A DNA stretch of 64,000 nt. It comes from Orychophragmus violaceus. Taxonomy: Eukaryota > Streptophyta > Magnoliopsida > Brassicales > Brassicaceae. The notes beneath the pieces were generated by a model. The model was not told where the DNA came from, made no database searches, and saw only the letters and a list, made by a program, of their open reading frames with translations. Made by a program: the position numbers and the translations under genes. The stretch covers positions 79,899,001 through 79,963,000 of the forward strand of contig CM058232.1 in NCBI GenBank assembly GCA_030180135.1, written 5' to 3'. This document shows positions 10,892 through 22,217 of the stretch, one piece after another. Position 1 is the first letter of the stretch, and each line of letters opens with the position of its first letter.

Positions 10892-11660
10892 CATATCAAA
10901 ATCAAGCAAATCATGAACCAATAAACTCTCTTTAGTTTAACTGATCTCTGCAGTAGTACAGAATGGGGCACTACTTAATTTGTTAATTATATTAGATAAA
11001 CAAACCTGTAGCTCTCTGCGAGCACGTATGGATGATACTAAGTTTTTTGTGTAGTATATTCTTTTTCCCTTCTGACCTAAGAACTCATGAAAGGCTTGTG
11101 TATGTAAAAAATAAAATAAAAATAAAATAAGTGACTGTTTTTGAGCTTCAGGGGATGAGAGTACTGACTCCAGTATATGCAGCAATGCCAGCAAACTTTG
11201 CCTTACAATCCCCTCCCATATGGAGATCTAGTGTTGTGGATGGTCTTTTATTTGTCTTAACATACATAATGCTCATAAGTCTCAAAGTTATCATTGACAT
11301 GGGACTGAGGAAACCTGCATGAAACTTGGTACATTACAGATGCTGAGAGAGAAACTCACATCTACAGCGATCAGTCTGGCTTGACAAAATACAGAAAACT
11401 TAGAAAATGCTTGCATGGAAATAGTCGTATAGCTTGTGACCCAAAAAGGTCGTACAGCCTCATAGTTTCTGGAAGTGTAGTATAGTTCTACTTCTACTTA
11501 AGATTTAGACACTTTCCAGTTAGAACCTTTATGAATTGTGATTTTGTGAGTTGGCCTGGTATATGAAGCTCTTGCACTAGACTCGGTAAGGGCAAAATGT
11601 CTGTTGCTTTATTGGTAAATTTGCTTGTCATGTTTGTCTCTTTTCTTGTACCTGGAATAT
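10889..11660. other. Unassigned low-copy-looking sequence, possible gene relic
   Basis: Base composition is close to that of genic DNA. A 63-codon ORF at 11131-11322 is preceded by a plausible splice acceptor (gagcttcag), but I cannot assign it. The stretch may be intron or exon debris of the BPA1-like gene that follows. Confidence 0.3.
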
Positions 11661-11663
11661 TCA

Positions 11664-11845
11664 TTTAATGGTTTCACTGTCAAGAAAGCTGAGGATGTGG
11701 TGAACATCATGGTGGGAAGGGGTTACGCTCTTGTAAAAGATGACATGGAGAAAGCCAAAGCGTTTGACGACAAACACAACTTGGTGTCAAACGCTTCAGC
11801 AAATCATTGCCTCCCTCGACAATAAGATGGGTCTGTGAAAGGCTA
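11664..11845 (+). pseudogene. Fragment of a BPA1-like RRM protein gene (C-terminal part)
   Basis: The frame reads VKKAEDVVNIMVGRGYALVK and then EKAKAFDDKHNL. This matches the region after the RRM domain in plant BPA1-like (binding partner of ACD11) RNA-binding proteins. In these proteins a paired AEDVV...KG block is followed by a KAKAxDEKHQL-type block and an A-S-L-D-x-K stretch. The last block is also here, but it is reached only after a frame change around 11800. The upstream RRM exons are missing, and a solo LTR follows at 11934. I infer a decayed partial gene copy; no expression should be assumed. Confidence 0.6.
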
Positions 11846-11933
11846 AGCAGTGTGGGTCCTGAGTTTTAGAAGACTAGAAGCAAAAGGAAAAAAATGGCTG
11901 CCTTGCAATCTTTAGTAAACAAAAAAACTTGAC

Positions 11934-12479
11934 TGTTGGAATCAATATTAGCATCTTTCCCAAAAGACTCATTCAGAAATTTAGGTCGGCCCAATAAGAA
12001 AAGTCAATATGAGCCTTAATCTGAAGAATCACGTCTCAGCCCAACGACTTGGTGTAGCTAGGGTTACGAAAGAGGCGAAGAACAGAAAAGGAAAGCGGCG
12101 TGCGTGGCAAACACGCCGGGTAAAGAGATACATTCAAGGATATTCGAGCCGAGATAATAGGAAAGATTCGACATTATATCAAGTTTTCCTGTTTTGTTTG
12201 ACCGACTTTGTAAACCTATATAAGGACACCATGTTTATTCAATAAAATCATCTAATATTCAATGCAGTTTTCTGAGAGTTTTGAACTTTAGAACCGATTT
12301 TAGCAAATTCTTTCTGTCGACTTAAACACCTCTTTGAGCCGCTTTGTTTCCTCCCGGAAACCTAGCAAAACTCTAATTTTCATTCGTTCTCGCCGACTTT
12401 AGAAACTCTTCTTTAAGAATCCCTCAAAAAACCCTAAAACTCTTTCTATCTTTGGATATGCCGAGTTACGAAATCAACA
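11934..12479 (+). mobile_element. Solo LTR with perfect 5-bp target duplication
   Basis: The 546-bp block begins TGTTGGAATC and ends AATCAACA, giving TGTTG/CAACA inverted ends. It is flanked by ttgac on both sides (11929-11933 and 12480-12484). Inside it, a TATA-like tataagg near 12219 is followed shortly by aataaaa, as in LTR promoter and polyadenylation regions. There is no internal domain, so recombination between two LTRs is inferred. I could not decide between copia and gypsy. The strand given follows the TATA and poly-A order. Confidence 0.85.
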
Positions 12480-12484
12480 TTGAC

Positions 12485-14420
12485 GACAATAGAAAAATAA
12501 GGATTTTAATATGAAACAAAGATGTAAATATTCAAAATACAAAAATAAGTATTAATTTTGAAAATAACTCTTCTTGCATTTATTTGACATATTCTATTGT
12601 AAATAAATGATGAGGCTAAAAAACAATTTTTGTTGATGTTAATTTCTAAATAAAAAAGGGCGGATTAAAAAAAGAAAACTGGTTTTAATTTAATTTTTGT
12701 TGTGTTCTTTTTATTTTTACTAGTATTAGAACTCGCGCGAAATCTCGCGAGAACTTATTTTGAACAAAAATAAATTAAAAATATAAGGTACTAAATTTTA
12801 ATATTACGTATTTAAAAATAAAAAATTTAATATACTTTTAATTATTAAATATAAATATTAAACTAAAAGTTTTAGTAAAAAATAAAAAATATATCAAAAT
12901 ATTATTTTTAACTAATTATAAATATTAACTAAAAAGGTAGCTTAAAACACCAACATGGACACTTGTAATTTATTTCAAACCATCTAATCATATATTCAAC
13001 CTGAAAGATATGATTGCAAGGTATCTTCAAAATAGTTTTGGGAATAGAAAATTCTTACACGCATTTATATTCCTCATCTTCATTATTTCTATCATCCATA
13101 AATATTGTTCTTCCAAAAGAATTAATAGCATGTTGAGTAGGAGGTTTCAGTATGACATTTCATGAATGAAGAGAATCTTGAATTATTTGTTGTTCCAATA
13201 TATCTTAGTATGTAACATCATGACAAATGTATAAGATTAACGACAGTGTCGTGATCTTTGAAAGTGTGTAGGGATCAAATTCAATAACATCACATGCAAT
13301 AAACATAAGATTAATTAAAAATTTATTTGTTCTCCAATTTCAATCCCTTCATCCACTATAAAATGATACAAATCTTGTTTATTGAGGGACTTCTCTCCGG
13401 TGATAAAAATCGGCACCATTACAAATAACGACATTAAAATTAATGACTTTAATAATGGTATTATAACCAACATGTAGTAAAAGTGTAGAACTCGAAAAAT
13501 ATGATTATACGAGATTTCTTATGATACAACAAATTTTTTATGTTATTGTACACTATGTTACAATAGTAACAAATATAGTTTGTGTAATTATTATTCTATT
13601 CGCTTCTACATTATTTTGTTTGCTTTCACAAACTTATATAAAAATGTCAAATGTTGTAATATATGATTAAATAAAAATTAATATAAAAATGTAAAATATT
13701 TAACATGAATGGTTGCACTTATCAATTGAAGTGGTGGAACTTTTCACATAAAAATTAACATTTTATTGGTTTTAAAAATTTACAATTATATAATGAATTG
13801 ATATTTTAGAAATATTATTTATTAAAACTAATTTTATTATTTATATTATAATTTAAAAATAAGATTGAAAAATGAAATTATTAATATTTTAGTATGCGGT
13901 ATTGAAATAGAGTAGAGAGTGAGTACAAAAAAACAAAGACAGTAAGAACTTGTTATTATATCTTGATAAATCATTTATAAATATAATTTTTATTGTAAAT
14001 TAACATGGTATTTATCCAAGATTTAGTTGTTCTATCGAATTTTTTTATCTGTACAAAACATATTTTTTAAAGAAACAATCATAAATTATTAAATAATATT
14101 AAAAACAAACACAAAATATCAAACTCATAAAACATTGCCTAAGAAATTCCAAAACAAATAAAAAATCAACCAAAATAAAAATCCAACCACATCTTATAGA
14201 ATATGATTGAGTATTAGTTATTCATTACATTAAAATACAAAATTTCATATTTTTTGTCAACATTATTACTGCTAAATTCATTTATATTATTATTTGACTA
14301 TGCCTTAGCAATTAAAAACACATTACACATACGAGCCATATAGAAATAGAGTAAGTTCTTAGTTGTTCGCTATTAAAATATTTGGTAAGTTATTATATTA
14401 TTATAAATAATGTAATTAGA
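12485..14420. other. AT-rich DNA, probably the body of a minus-strand Helitron plus flank
   Basis: No ORF is supported. The left edge carries a reversed Helitron 3' terminus (12720). The rest is extremely AT-rich, like the Helitron at 23552-24606. No 5' terminus could be found. Confidence 0.4.
12720..12756 (-). mobile_element. Helitron-like 3' terminus, reversed
   Basis: The plus strand reads A|CTAG at 12719-12723, then a hairpin with CTCGCG and CGCGAG arms at 12734-12753. This is the mirror image of a Helitron 3' end (hairpin, CTAG|T). The element would extend to the right. Confidence 0.55.
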
Positions 14421-14525
14421 TTTTTTTTTTTTGATGAAATATCATATTTATTGATCTGAGTATAAAGAATAAGCATTTACAAAATGAGAACTAAGACAAT
14501 ATTTCTTTGCTAACAGTGTGTAAAT

Positions 14526-15719
14526 CTAAGGAGTATAAACTGAAAACCAACGTCTCATAAGCCCTTCTAATCTGTGTGGCACCTTGTAACTGAGAGAGTA
14601 TGTTTTATTCCTGATAGTCTTCTCAATCGTACGGACTAACTGGTCCGACGTTACCCATCCTTTTTGGTGACGTCTAGCGTTCCTTTCCCTCCAAATGTAG
14701 TACACTGATGTCTGAAGTGCAATCCTAAGGAGGATATAGTCCATTTCGCTTGCCCTTGCTTGCTTCATATAAGCCATTATATTATTCCAGTCAGGATCAA
14801 TGCTTGGTCCCATCAAGTTGGTTGCAAGTTGAGTCCACACCATGTAGGTATATGGGCATGCAAAGAATAGATGATCTCTTGTTTCATCTCTTTCTCCACA
14901 AAACAAACAAGATTGTTGAATTCCCCATACTCTCATGCGACTGCCCGTAGATAATCTGTCCCTTACTGCAAGCCAAACAATAAAAGCATACCTAGGATTA
15001 CCTTGTGGAAACCAGACCATATTCCGCCATTCAACTTTGTCCCTTCGCGGTCTTACTTATTCCCAAGTCTTAGCTGCTGAGAAGATATTTTTGTAGTCCC
15101 CATCTGCGTGTTTCCACAAAAAAGTTATCCTCTCCTGCTTCTATTGGCGGCAATGGTTCTGCTCGTATCCGCTCTAGTAGCCCATGATGAGTACGAGAGC
15201 GAAGACCACCTATATTCCAATGCCCATCAGAGATAAGCTCAGTAACCTTCGTCTGTCTTCCTATACCCATCCGTTGTGGACCAATCTCTCCTATCAAATC
15301 AATAAGTTTGCCAGTGTTCAGCCAATTGTCAAACCAGAAGAAAGTCCTTTGCCCATCATGCACCTCAACCCGGAGAAACTGATAAGCTAGAGGTCGTACC
15401 TTCAGAAGTTTACGCCAAATCCAGGACCCATTTGATCCTTCTTTAACATCCCAGAATGAACCATTATGCATCAGGTACTTCCTTGTCCAAGCAACCCATA
15501 TAGATCCAGAAAGAGTGAAAAGGCGCCAGATCAAGCTTAAAGAGTATACTTTTGAGGACTGCCGCATACTCCTAATCCCAAGTCCACCTTCTTCTTTAGG
15601 ATAACACAAATCAAGCCAAGCAATCTTCGCCTTATGTGTATCCGTCGGATTCCTTGTCCATAAGAAAGCGCTACACAAGCTCTCAATAGCATCATAACAT
15701 CCTGCTGGAAGAATGAAAA
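14526..15719 (-). pseudogene. LINE ORF2 C-terminal region (RT thumb and zf-RVT), downstream of the CACTA insertion
   Basis: Two frames cover this part. From 15719 to about 15070 the frame contains SAFLWTRNP and the LCYPKEEGGLGIRSM block that follows the RT core. From 15020 to 14526 it contains FIVWLAVRDRL, then CLFCGERDETRDHLFFACPY, the zf-RVT zinc-binding region of plant LINEs. A frameshift lies between 15070 and 15020. There is no RNase H domain before the stop at 14526, unlike the LINE at the start of the window. The upstream part of the same gene resumes at 18644. Confidence 0.85.
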
Positions 15720-15739
15720 CACCACTACAAGAAAAAGCA

Positions 15740-15940
15740 ACATTAATAGCACACGATACAAGCTATCGTATGTAATAGATAGCGTTTTCACAAACGCTCT
15801 GACAGCGGCAACTATAATAGACCCCCCCTCTACCATAGCATTTTGTTCGTGCTATGTTAGTAGTGCAAATAGATAGCATTAATTTTTTATTGCTATGTTT
15901 GGTGCAATCTATTATAGCATCGTTGTAATGCTATATTTTG
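15740..15940. promoter_or_regulatory. Left subterminal TGCTAT/ATAGCA repeat cluster of the CACTA element
   Basis: TGCTAT or its complement ATAGCA occurs seven times within about 200 bp (for example near 15745, 15833, 15850, 15873, 15889, 15913, 15930), in both orientations. Subterminal short repeats of this kind are where En/Spm TNPA-type proteins bind. Confidence 0.65.
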
Positions 15941-16117
15941 TAACCGAGCCTAGCCGAGCCGAGCCGAGCCGTATTAAATTATTAGTATTATTATATATAT
16001 TTTTGTTATTATATATATTTTTGTATTAATTAGATTTATATAAAAAATTATATTTCAAATAATTTTATTAATGAACCAAAACATGTTTACAAAAAAATCA
16101 TTAACAAAACTATCTAA

Positions 16118-16405
16118 GTTAACATGATCAACTCCATGAAAGACCTTGAGGCAATTCTCCATGACCCTGAGATCAACAAGGTGGAACTCATCGCAGAACA
16201 TGTCTTCAATCATGTGTTCGTTCTTCTTCCAATCAGACGCAATGACGTACTGGCCCTTGTGCTTGAGACGGCGAGCAATGTGGGAAGCGATGAAACCTCC
16301 AGCTCCGGTGATGGATATCCTCAGCGTCTCAGATGGCCAGTAGAGCTCTCTCTCAAGCTCCTTGTATGTGTATGCACCGTAGTCGGTTCCATTGGTAGTT
16401 GTCAT
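16118..16405 (-). pseudogene. GME: Captured fragment of GDP-mannose 3,5-epimerase (N-terminal exon)
   Basis: GME converts GDP-mannose to GDP-L-galactose in plant ascorbate synthesis. From the ATG at 16405 the frame reads MTTTNGTDYGAYTYKELERE, and then the Rossmann-fold motif TGAGGFIASHIARRL that binds NAD. It continues through ASDWKKNEHM and DEFHLVDLRVMENCLKV to GVDHV. After GVDHV the similarity stops abruptly near 16120, in AT-rich CACTA sequence. Only about 95 of roughly 377 residues are present, so the catalytic half is missing. The coding part is undamaged, which suggests recent capture. Sequence upstream (16406-16980) may be its captured 5' UTR and leader intron. Confidence 0.88.
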
Positions 16406-17043
16406 TGTGCAACAAAGAAAACACACAAATCTTAATCAGGAAACAATCTGAAAAAACAGTAAAATTGTAATCTTTGAATCAAAAATCAGAAGTTTCAAAA
16501 ACAATTCGACCTGATAAACTTTATCCAAATGAGAATAGCACCAACTGAGTTATCGCATACATTTATATTTGCGAAAGAAACATGCTTACATATCATCTGT
16601 TGATCAGCTCTTGGAATAGCAGCTACTAAGCTTCTCTTAGGAAACTCTTTCCCATAAATAAGAGACCAACAAGGTGGCCATTAAAACCAGTTTCGGTAGA
16701 CAGGTTTCACAATCAGCTAATGTATCTAAACCTTTACTCCATTCACAGAGAAACACACATAAAATGTTCTAATGAAAACTAATGGAAAAATTGACGACTT
16801 GAAAACATAAGCTTCCAGCAAAACTATAAATCTACATATAGCCATCACATACATGAGTCAGAGAAGCCAATGAATCATTTTCTCTGAAGATAAAAGTACC
16901 TGTAGAAGAGCATGTCCTAGATTTCAATGAGAAGAACGTATAGACCAACGTATCCTCTGTCTGCATACATGAAACTGAAAATCAGAACATCAAAACCATT
17001 CAACTTTTTAATTATCTTAAGAGTCTCAAATATATAGCCTTAC

Positions 17044-17868
17044 CTGGAACAGAAGAGATCTTTGATTCAACTCGGGGTCATACTGCTTTGTAACACGGTA
17101 CCATGGTCTACCGATTTTAACTGCAAGAACATACATAACCTCAAGAATTATCAACCAAAACCTTTAGAGCTGATATTAAGCAATGCAGAAATTATCAACC
17201 AAACCTTTAAAGCTGATATTAAGCAAAACCTATGTACACAATAATTGTAACCATAGCAAAGATAAACAGTCCTGCAATTACATAAGCCCCAATAAGAGAA
17301 ATATAACTCCTAGATCAATCACTTCCCCAACATAAACAGCTTTCTTACCTGTTCTGCGAACTGAGACTTTGCGCTTGTGTGGCTGTGGCTGAGTAGGAGC
17401 ATCCTTGGCCTCACGGGCAGCTCTCTTTGCCAAGTTAGTCTGATGCCTCTTACCTTGAGTATGCGCCATGTAGTTTCCTTCATTGTTATGCAGCGTTAGA
17501 CATAGTTTGCACTCATAGCTTCACAACATAAAACACAGCAAATCAGTAAACTCATGGACAGACAAAAAAAACCCTAACTGAAGAAACACGAATCAATTCA
17601 ACTCAGACATTTTCACGCCACCCATATGCATACACGATCAAATACATATCGGAACAGGAATCTGCTATAAGACTCTATGCGCGAGCAAACATAATACAAG
17701 TAGCTATAGAGAGAAACACGGATGTGGAAACATACCTTCCAAGATGATTTCGCATGAAATACGGATCCTTCGCAAGGTCTATGGTTTCAAGAGCAAGACG
17801 ACGGAGACGCTCACGGCGATCGATTGCCTCGTTTTGGCCGGAGGCGGCGCCTCCGCTCCGCTGATTGG
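17044..17868 (-). pseudogene. SF3A2: Captured fragment of splicing factor SF3a subunit 2 with introns
   Basis: SF3A2 (yeast Prp11 homologue) is a U2 snRNP component. Three consecutive exons are recognisable on the minus strand. About 17868-17736 encodes EAIDRRERLRRLALETIDLA. 17518-17349 encodes the zinc-finger block YECKLCLTLHNNEGNYMAHT and continues with KRHQTNLAKRAAREAKDA. 17120-17044 encodes VKIGRPWYRVTKQYDPEL and RSLLFQ. All exon edges show GT donors and AG acceptors, so genomic DNA rather than a spliced copy was captured. The start codon region and everything after RSLLFQ are missing. A 44-bp tandem duplication sits in the second intron. Confidence 0.88.
17142..17229 (-). repeat. 44-bp tandem duplication in the captured SF3A2 intron
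   Basis: Two adjacent units share attatcaaccaaa.cctttа-like order ending in agctgatattaagcaa with few differences. It lies between SF3A2 exons 2 and 3 and has no coding role. Confidence 0.75.
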
Positions 17869-18529
17869 CTCTTCTGTCCGGCGATGCTTAGACTCTCCAT
17901 CGCCTCCGTTGTGATCGGTGATCTCTGCGACGGTGTCAAATTCGACGTAGCTTCCACCATCAAATCGGAAATGTATTTTCAATCGACCAAAATCGAATAA
18001 AACAACAAAAGGTATCTAAATCCGTAAGAGATCAATCGAAGAGATCGGTGATCTGTATTGATTCAAACAAGTAGGGAAAACAAACGAAGCCGTTTTGTAT
18101 CAAAGGTGCTTGGGAGGTTTTTTTGGTGTGAATCGGAGAAGGAGAAGAAATACAAGATGAATAAGGTTAGCGCTAGGGTTTTGCAGACGAGAAGGAAATT
18201 AGGGTTTGGGTGAGGAGGAGGACGGCGGAATTTGAGGAGGAAGAGAGGAAAGTGGTGGTCGCGGTGAAGGAGATGGGCCACTGAATGAAGTTTAGAGCCA
18301 TGGTTTTGAGGAGTTAGAGAGAAGAGAGAAGAGAGACGAGAGAACTGAGGAAAAAGTGTTTTTTTTTATACAGATGAATCTGTGTTTTAGCAAAAGAGGG
18401 GGAAAAATTGGGAAAATTTTTTCACCAAAATCCCAAAAATTCTAAGGGTTACCGCTCTAACCAAAATTTTTGGCTCCAAGTCATTTTTTGCTCCCGCTTA
18501 ATGAATTTTGGCATAGAATTTTGGCATAG
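17869..18529 (-). other. Probable captured 5' leader or promoter DNA inside the CACTA element
   Basis: Minus-strand sequence upstream of the SF3A2 fragment contains a (GA)-rich stretch, ORFs of 67 and 72 codons without family motifs, and CCCAAACCCTAATT-like telobox words common in plant ribosome- and splicing-gene leaders. I infer 5' flanking DNA of a captured gene. It was not assigned to a specific locus. Confidence 0.35.
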
Positions 18530-18625
18530 CTTTTTTAAAATGCTATAACAGAGTCTTCGAGTCAAGCATATCATCTTTTATAGCACTTGTGAAAATCGTG
18601 CTATCCTAAAGTGCTATCAATGCCA
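18530..18625. promoter_or_regulatory. Right subterminal TGCTAT/ATAGCA repeat cluster of the CACTA element
   Basis: Four copies of TGCTAT or ATAGCA occur in about 90 bp (near 18539, 18580, 18598, 18612), mirroring the cluster at the left end. Confidence 0.65.
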
Positions 18626-18643
18626 CTTTTTTTTGTAGTGCAC

Positions 18644-21106
18644 TGTTCCAGAAATTGACAATACTCGCAACAACTGAATTTAGAAGCTGCAGTCTCCCCG
18701 CGAAAGACAAAGGCTTATTTGACCAGACCAACATCTTCTTCCTAATCTTGTCCACCAACGGTTCATAGTCCACTTTGTTTAGTGATTTGGTTGTCAAAGG
18801 AAGTCCTAGGTAACAAATAGGTAGAGATCCTAATCGTATTCCCATACTTGCTGCCAAGTCAAGATAATCTGAGGTTGTGTTTCCACGTACAAAATAGATG
18901 ATTTCTGAGCATTAATGTTCAGACCCGACATGGCTGCAAATTCATTCATTACCTCGATAACTCCTTTTAGTGAAGCCGTTTCCCCATCAGTAAAGACCAA
19001 GATATCGTCAGAAAAACTTAGATGAGTGAGCTGAACCCCATCACATCTCGGATGATAAGCAAACTTTCCATCTAAAGCTGCCCTATTTAGTAACTTGGAT
19101 AGGACGTTGTTGAGAATAACATATAAGTAAGGCGAAAGTGAACATCCTTGTCTGATGCCCCGAGCACTTGTAAAGAAACCCTCCAGATTTCCATTTATTG
19201 AGACAGAGAATGAAGCAGTGGAAATGCAGACTCTAATCTAATTTATAAACAGATCAGGAATATCCATAGCCTTAAGAACCGACAATATAAAGGACCATTT
19301 CACAGTATCAAATGCCTTGGCTATGTCGAATTTGATCGTACTCCTTGAGGACAGAGATGTCGTGTGATAGCCACTGACTAGCTCAGATGCGAGGAGTACA
19401 TTCTCTAATAGAAGCCTGCCCTTAATAAACGCGCATTGATTTGGTTCAATTGCCTCCTGCATAATACTCTTCAGTCTCCTCGCCAATATTTTGGATATTA
19501 CCTTATACATGAGGTTGCAGCACGCAATCGGCCTAAACTCCTTCATGGTTTCAGCTGTTTCCGTCTTTGGTATCAGAGTGAGTATAGTTGCGTTGATTTT
19601 TGCCGGTAGAAATCCATAAGTGAAAAAGGACTTCACCGCTGTGATGAAATCTTCTCCAATCACGGACCAAGCAGCCACGTAAAAATCTTTAGTGTAGCCA
19701 TCAGAACCTGAGACCTTATCATTTGGGAGTGAGTGTAGAGAAGATTGGATCTCCTCAGATGTAATCGGTTTGACCATCAACTCCCTACTGGTTCCCTACA
19801 TTTATAGTTCTCTTAGGTCTTCCACTGAGACATCCTCAGAAACAGAATCAGTTGTCTGCAGAAACTTCTGAAAATGAGACACTGCTACCTTGCTAATATC
19901 CTGTCGACTAGTTAAGACATCCCCATTCTCATTAGTCAGCCGCTTCATTGAGTTCTTAGACGCTCTACCTTGTGACATTCGATGAAAAAAGTAGTATTTT
20001 GGTCCCCAGCTTGCAGCTGTCTGATACATGATTTTTGCCTATAGAATTTTTCTTCAATCAAAGCCAGCTTGTTCCATCTTTCCGAAGCTACAGATTCGAC
20101 AGCCATATTGCTCGCCGATGGGTTCAGTAGCACTGCATTCTGACAAGCACACAACTCCTCATAAGCCTGTCGGGTCCTGTTAGGAAAATCGCCATAGTGA
20201 GTACGATTAAGGGTCCTTAGCTCTTTATTCAGCGTCTTTAGCTTCTGGTGAAACCTCTGCAATGCACTTCTGGATTGGTACAACTTATCAGTAGCATCCC
20301 ATACTCCCTTAACAGTATCCAAGAAATCCGCATGGTCGACCAGATAGTTAAAAAATTTGAACGGCTTCCGGCTGTCCTCTTGCGTTACTGATAATTTAAC
20401 TAAACACCTGGCATGATCAGAGATCCCTCCAGCATCAAAACTCGCAAAGGAATGGGGATAAACACTTAGCCATTCACTATTAATAAGGGCTCTATCAAGT
20501 TTCTTTCCCACCGGATCCGCTTGCCTTTTGTTCCACCAAGTGAACATGGCTCCCACATGTGCTAAATCTACCAAGTTGCAATAAAAAACCACCTGTTGAA
20601 AGTGCCTCATTCCTGTCTGATCCGTAAGGTATTGATGACTACAAGAATGCTCTCCCGATGACAAAGTAGTATTGTAGTCCCCAAGTAATATCCATGGCAA
20701 GTTTAGGTAACCATATGCTTTTTTTTGTGGCTCGTATATCATCCCATAGTTGCGTCCTCTCATTCACTTGATTAAAGGCATAAATCGCAGAACAGATGAA
20801 CTGATGGTCCGTGTCTGGAAACTGTATCGCACATGTGATAATCTGAGCACTCTGATGAAGTAAAGTGACCTCTACCTTATCAGTCCAGCAGAACCAGATA
20901 CGACCTAGAGGATGATAATCATAGTTGGCCAGAGCTTTCCAACCCCTTAACGCCGCACTCATACATTCTAAATGTTTCTCCTTCTTTACCTTCGTTTCCA
21001 GAAGACATCCAAAGACCGACTTCTCCATTTGAACCCACCTATGAACTGCTTCGTGTTTGCGTGGCATGTTGAACCCACGCATGTTCCAAGAAAAAAAGGA
21101 CGTCAT
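18644..21106 (-). pseudogene. LINE ORF2 N-terminal and central region: endonuclease and reverse transcriptase
   Basis: The gene starts at the ATG at 21106 with an EEP/APE endonuclease domain: N in SWNMRG, E in LLETK, the LLGDYN block near 20680 and SDHARC near 20420. The reverse transcriptase follows, with NDKVSGSDGYTKDFY, LIPKTETAETMKEFRPIACC, FIKGR, KFDIAKAFDTVKW and the catalytic FSDD box near 19000. The frame changes at least four times. One change falls in an A8/T8 run near 20720, and stops occur near 19235 and 19790, so the gene is dead. The CACTA element interrupts it right after SIVNFWNSA. Confidence 0.87.
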
Positions 21107-22215
21107 AACTTCCTAACGGAAGTTTTTTTGGGTGGTGCCTGACCCTTACCAAATCTCAAATCTCTTGTCCTTACTATCTGCTTCTTCGGTTTAACACTAG
21201 ACTTTGCCGGTTTCCTTGAAGTACTAGCGCCATTTACCTTCTGTTCTTTCGTAGGTTGGAGTTCACCTTCTTCTAAATCACTTTCTCTGTTGTCCTCAGT
21301 ATCTTCTTCATCGTCTCTCAAATCTGCCAAAATTTGATAACGTGAAGGAGATGTCTGATTATGTTCAGCTGGAACTTCCTTCCCTAAATCAACATTGTTA
21401 CTCTTCAGTCCTCCAACTACATCTGTCCATTTATATGCTTCCAAGTCAACACCAGAATCATCATTATGAGTCTCTATCTGCTTTTGTACTTCACTTTATG
21501 ACTCCTTTGCAACCTCCGAATTAGATTGTCCCTGCAACAAACCCAAATCTTCCTCCATTGCAATTGCAGACACATCCTCCAACTCAGTAATAAGGTCACT
21601 TGTCACCTGTTCTGCATTAACCTCCGAAACTTCAGTTCCCTCATTACCATTCTCAGTCGCCCTTTCCTTGGGCAATTCCAGAGACACATTGTTCGAGTTA
21701 CAAGTCAAACATGTATGTCCCCACCTTCTGCATACAGTACATCTCAACGGCAGCCATGAGAATTTGACACTTACCTCCATTTCAGTGCCATCAATATCCA
21801 GAAACTTTATCTTCTCGATTAAAGTTTTGTGCAAATCAACTTCCACCAACACTCTGGCTACATCTAGTCTTATGCACCGCTCAGTGGTTGGATGAAGCTT
21901 GACATACTTCTCGGTTACTCCCGCAAGGCACTTAAGACCTTTTTCAGAAAATAAGTGATTGGGTACTCCCTTCAAATCGACCCATAAGGGCATGGCTGAA
22001 AGATCTGGAGGCGTTAAAGCCGTCGTCGGAGTCCATTCGCTCACCACCAACGGAATATCAGATATGTGCCAATAGCGTCGACGAACAACCCTAGAACGAG
22101 CTTCGGAATCTTCAATCCGGAAAAGTATTGTATTCTTTTCCAGAAACTGAACATCAATTTTCTCCGACCCTCTTCCTGAGTTGGTCCACAATCGATTGAC
22201 AGTCGCATGAATCAG
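21103..22215 (-). pseudogene. LINE ORF1 (DUF4283 plus CCHC-like zinc knuckle), 5'-truncated
   Basis: ORF1 proteins bind LINE RNA. The frame from 22191 encodes a DUF4283-type domain (RYWHISDIPLVVSEWTP, MPLWVDLKGVPNHLFSEKGL) and a zinc-knuckle-like CTVCRRWGHTCLTC near 21720. A stop at 21496-21498 splits off the acidic and basic C-terminal tail (21444-21103). That tail ends overlapping the ORF2 start, the usual ORF1/ORF2 arrangement. The N terminus is missing. Confidence 0.82.
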
Positions 22216-22217
22216 AT

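Larger units (their letters stand above)
15723..18640. mobile_element. Non-autonomous CACTA (En/Spm-type) transposon carrying gene fragments
   Basis: The left end begins CACTACAAGAAAAAGC and the right end, read inverted, begins CACTACAAAAAAAAGT. The first 30 bases agree at 25 positions. The 3-bp target duplication cac (15720-15722 and 18641-18643) is exact, and the flanking LINE reads on across it. There is no transposase, so mobilisation must have been in trans (inference). The interior contains pieces of two cellular genes, GME and SF3A2, both on the minus strand and the second with its introns. This is a Pack-type CACTA element. Confidence 0.93.
14421..22217 (-). mobile_element. L1-like LINE, 5'-truncated and split by a CACTA element
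   Basis: On the minus strand the order is ORF1 (22215-21103), ORF2 endonuclease (from 21106), reverse transcriptase, the zf-RVT region (to 14526), a short 3' UTR and an A tail (the T-run at 14421-14432). Excluding the 2918-bp CACTA insertion the LINE is about 4.9 kb. The 5' end begins inside ORF1, as expected for incomplete reverse transcription. No convincing target duplication was found. Confidence 0.88.

Noticed and set aside
10507..10971. 154-codon minus-strand ORF and overlapping ORFs through the GA repeat
   Set aside because: The length comes from the (GA)29 run (Ser-Leu or Glu-Arg repeats) and GC-rich composition; no family motif was found.
11131..11322. Faint resemblance of GMRVLTPV...MPANFA to alpha-N-acetylglucosaminidase
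   Set aside because: Only a dozen scattered positions agree and the continuation does not fit; it could be chance.
18063..18281. 72-codon ORF in the CACTA element
   Set aside because: Low-complexity, with no recognisable family; it more likely reflects captured leader DNA.
14421..22217. Target duplication of the minus-strand LINE
   Set aside because: Candidate matches next to the A tail and the truncated 5' end are too short and AT-rich to support.
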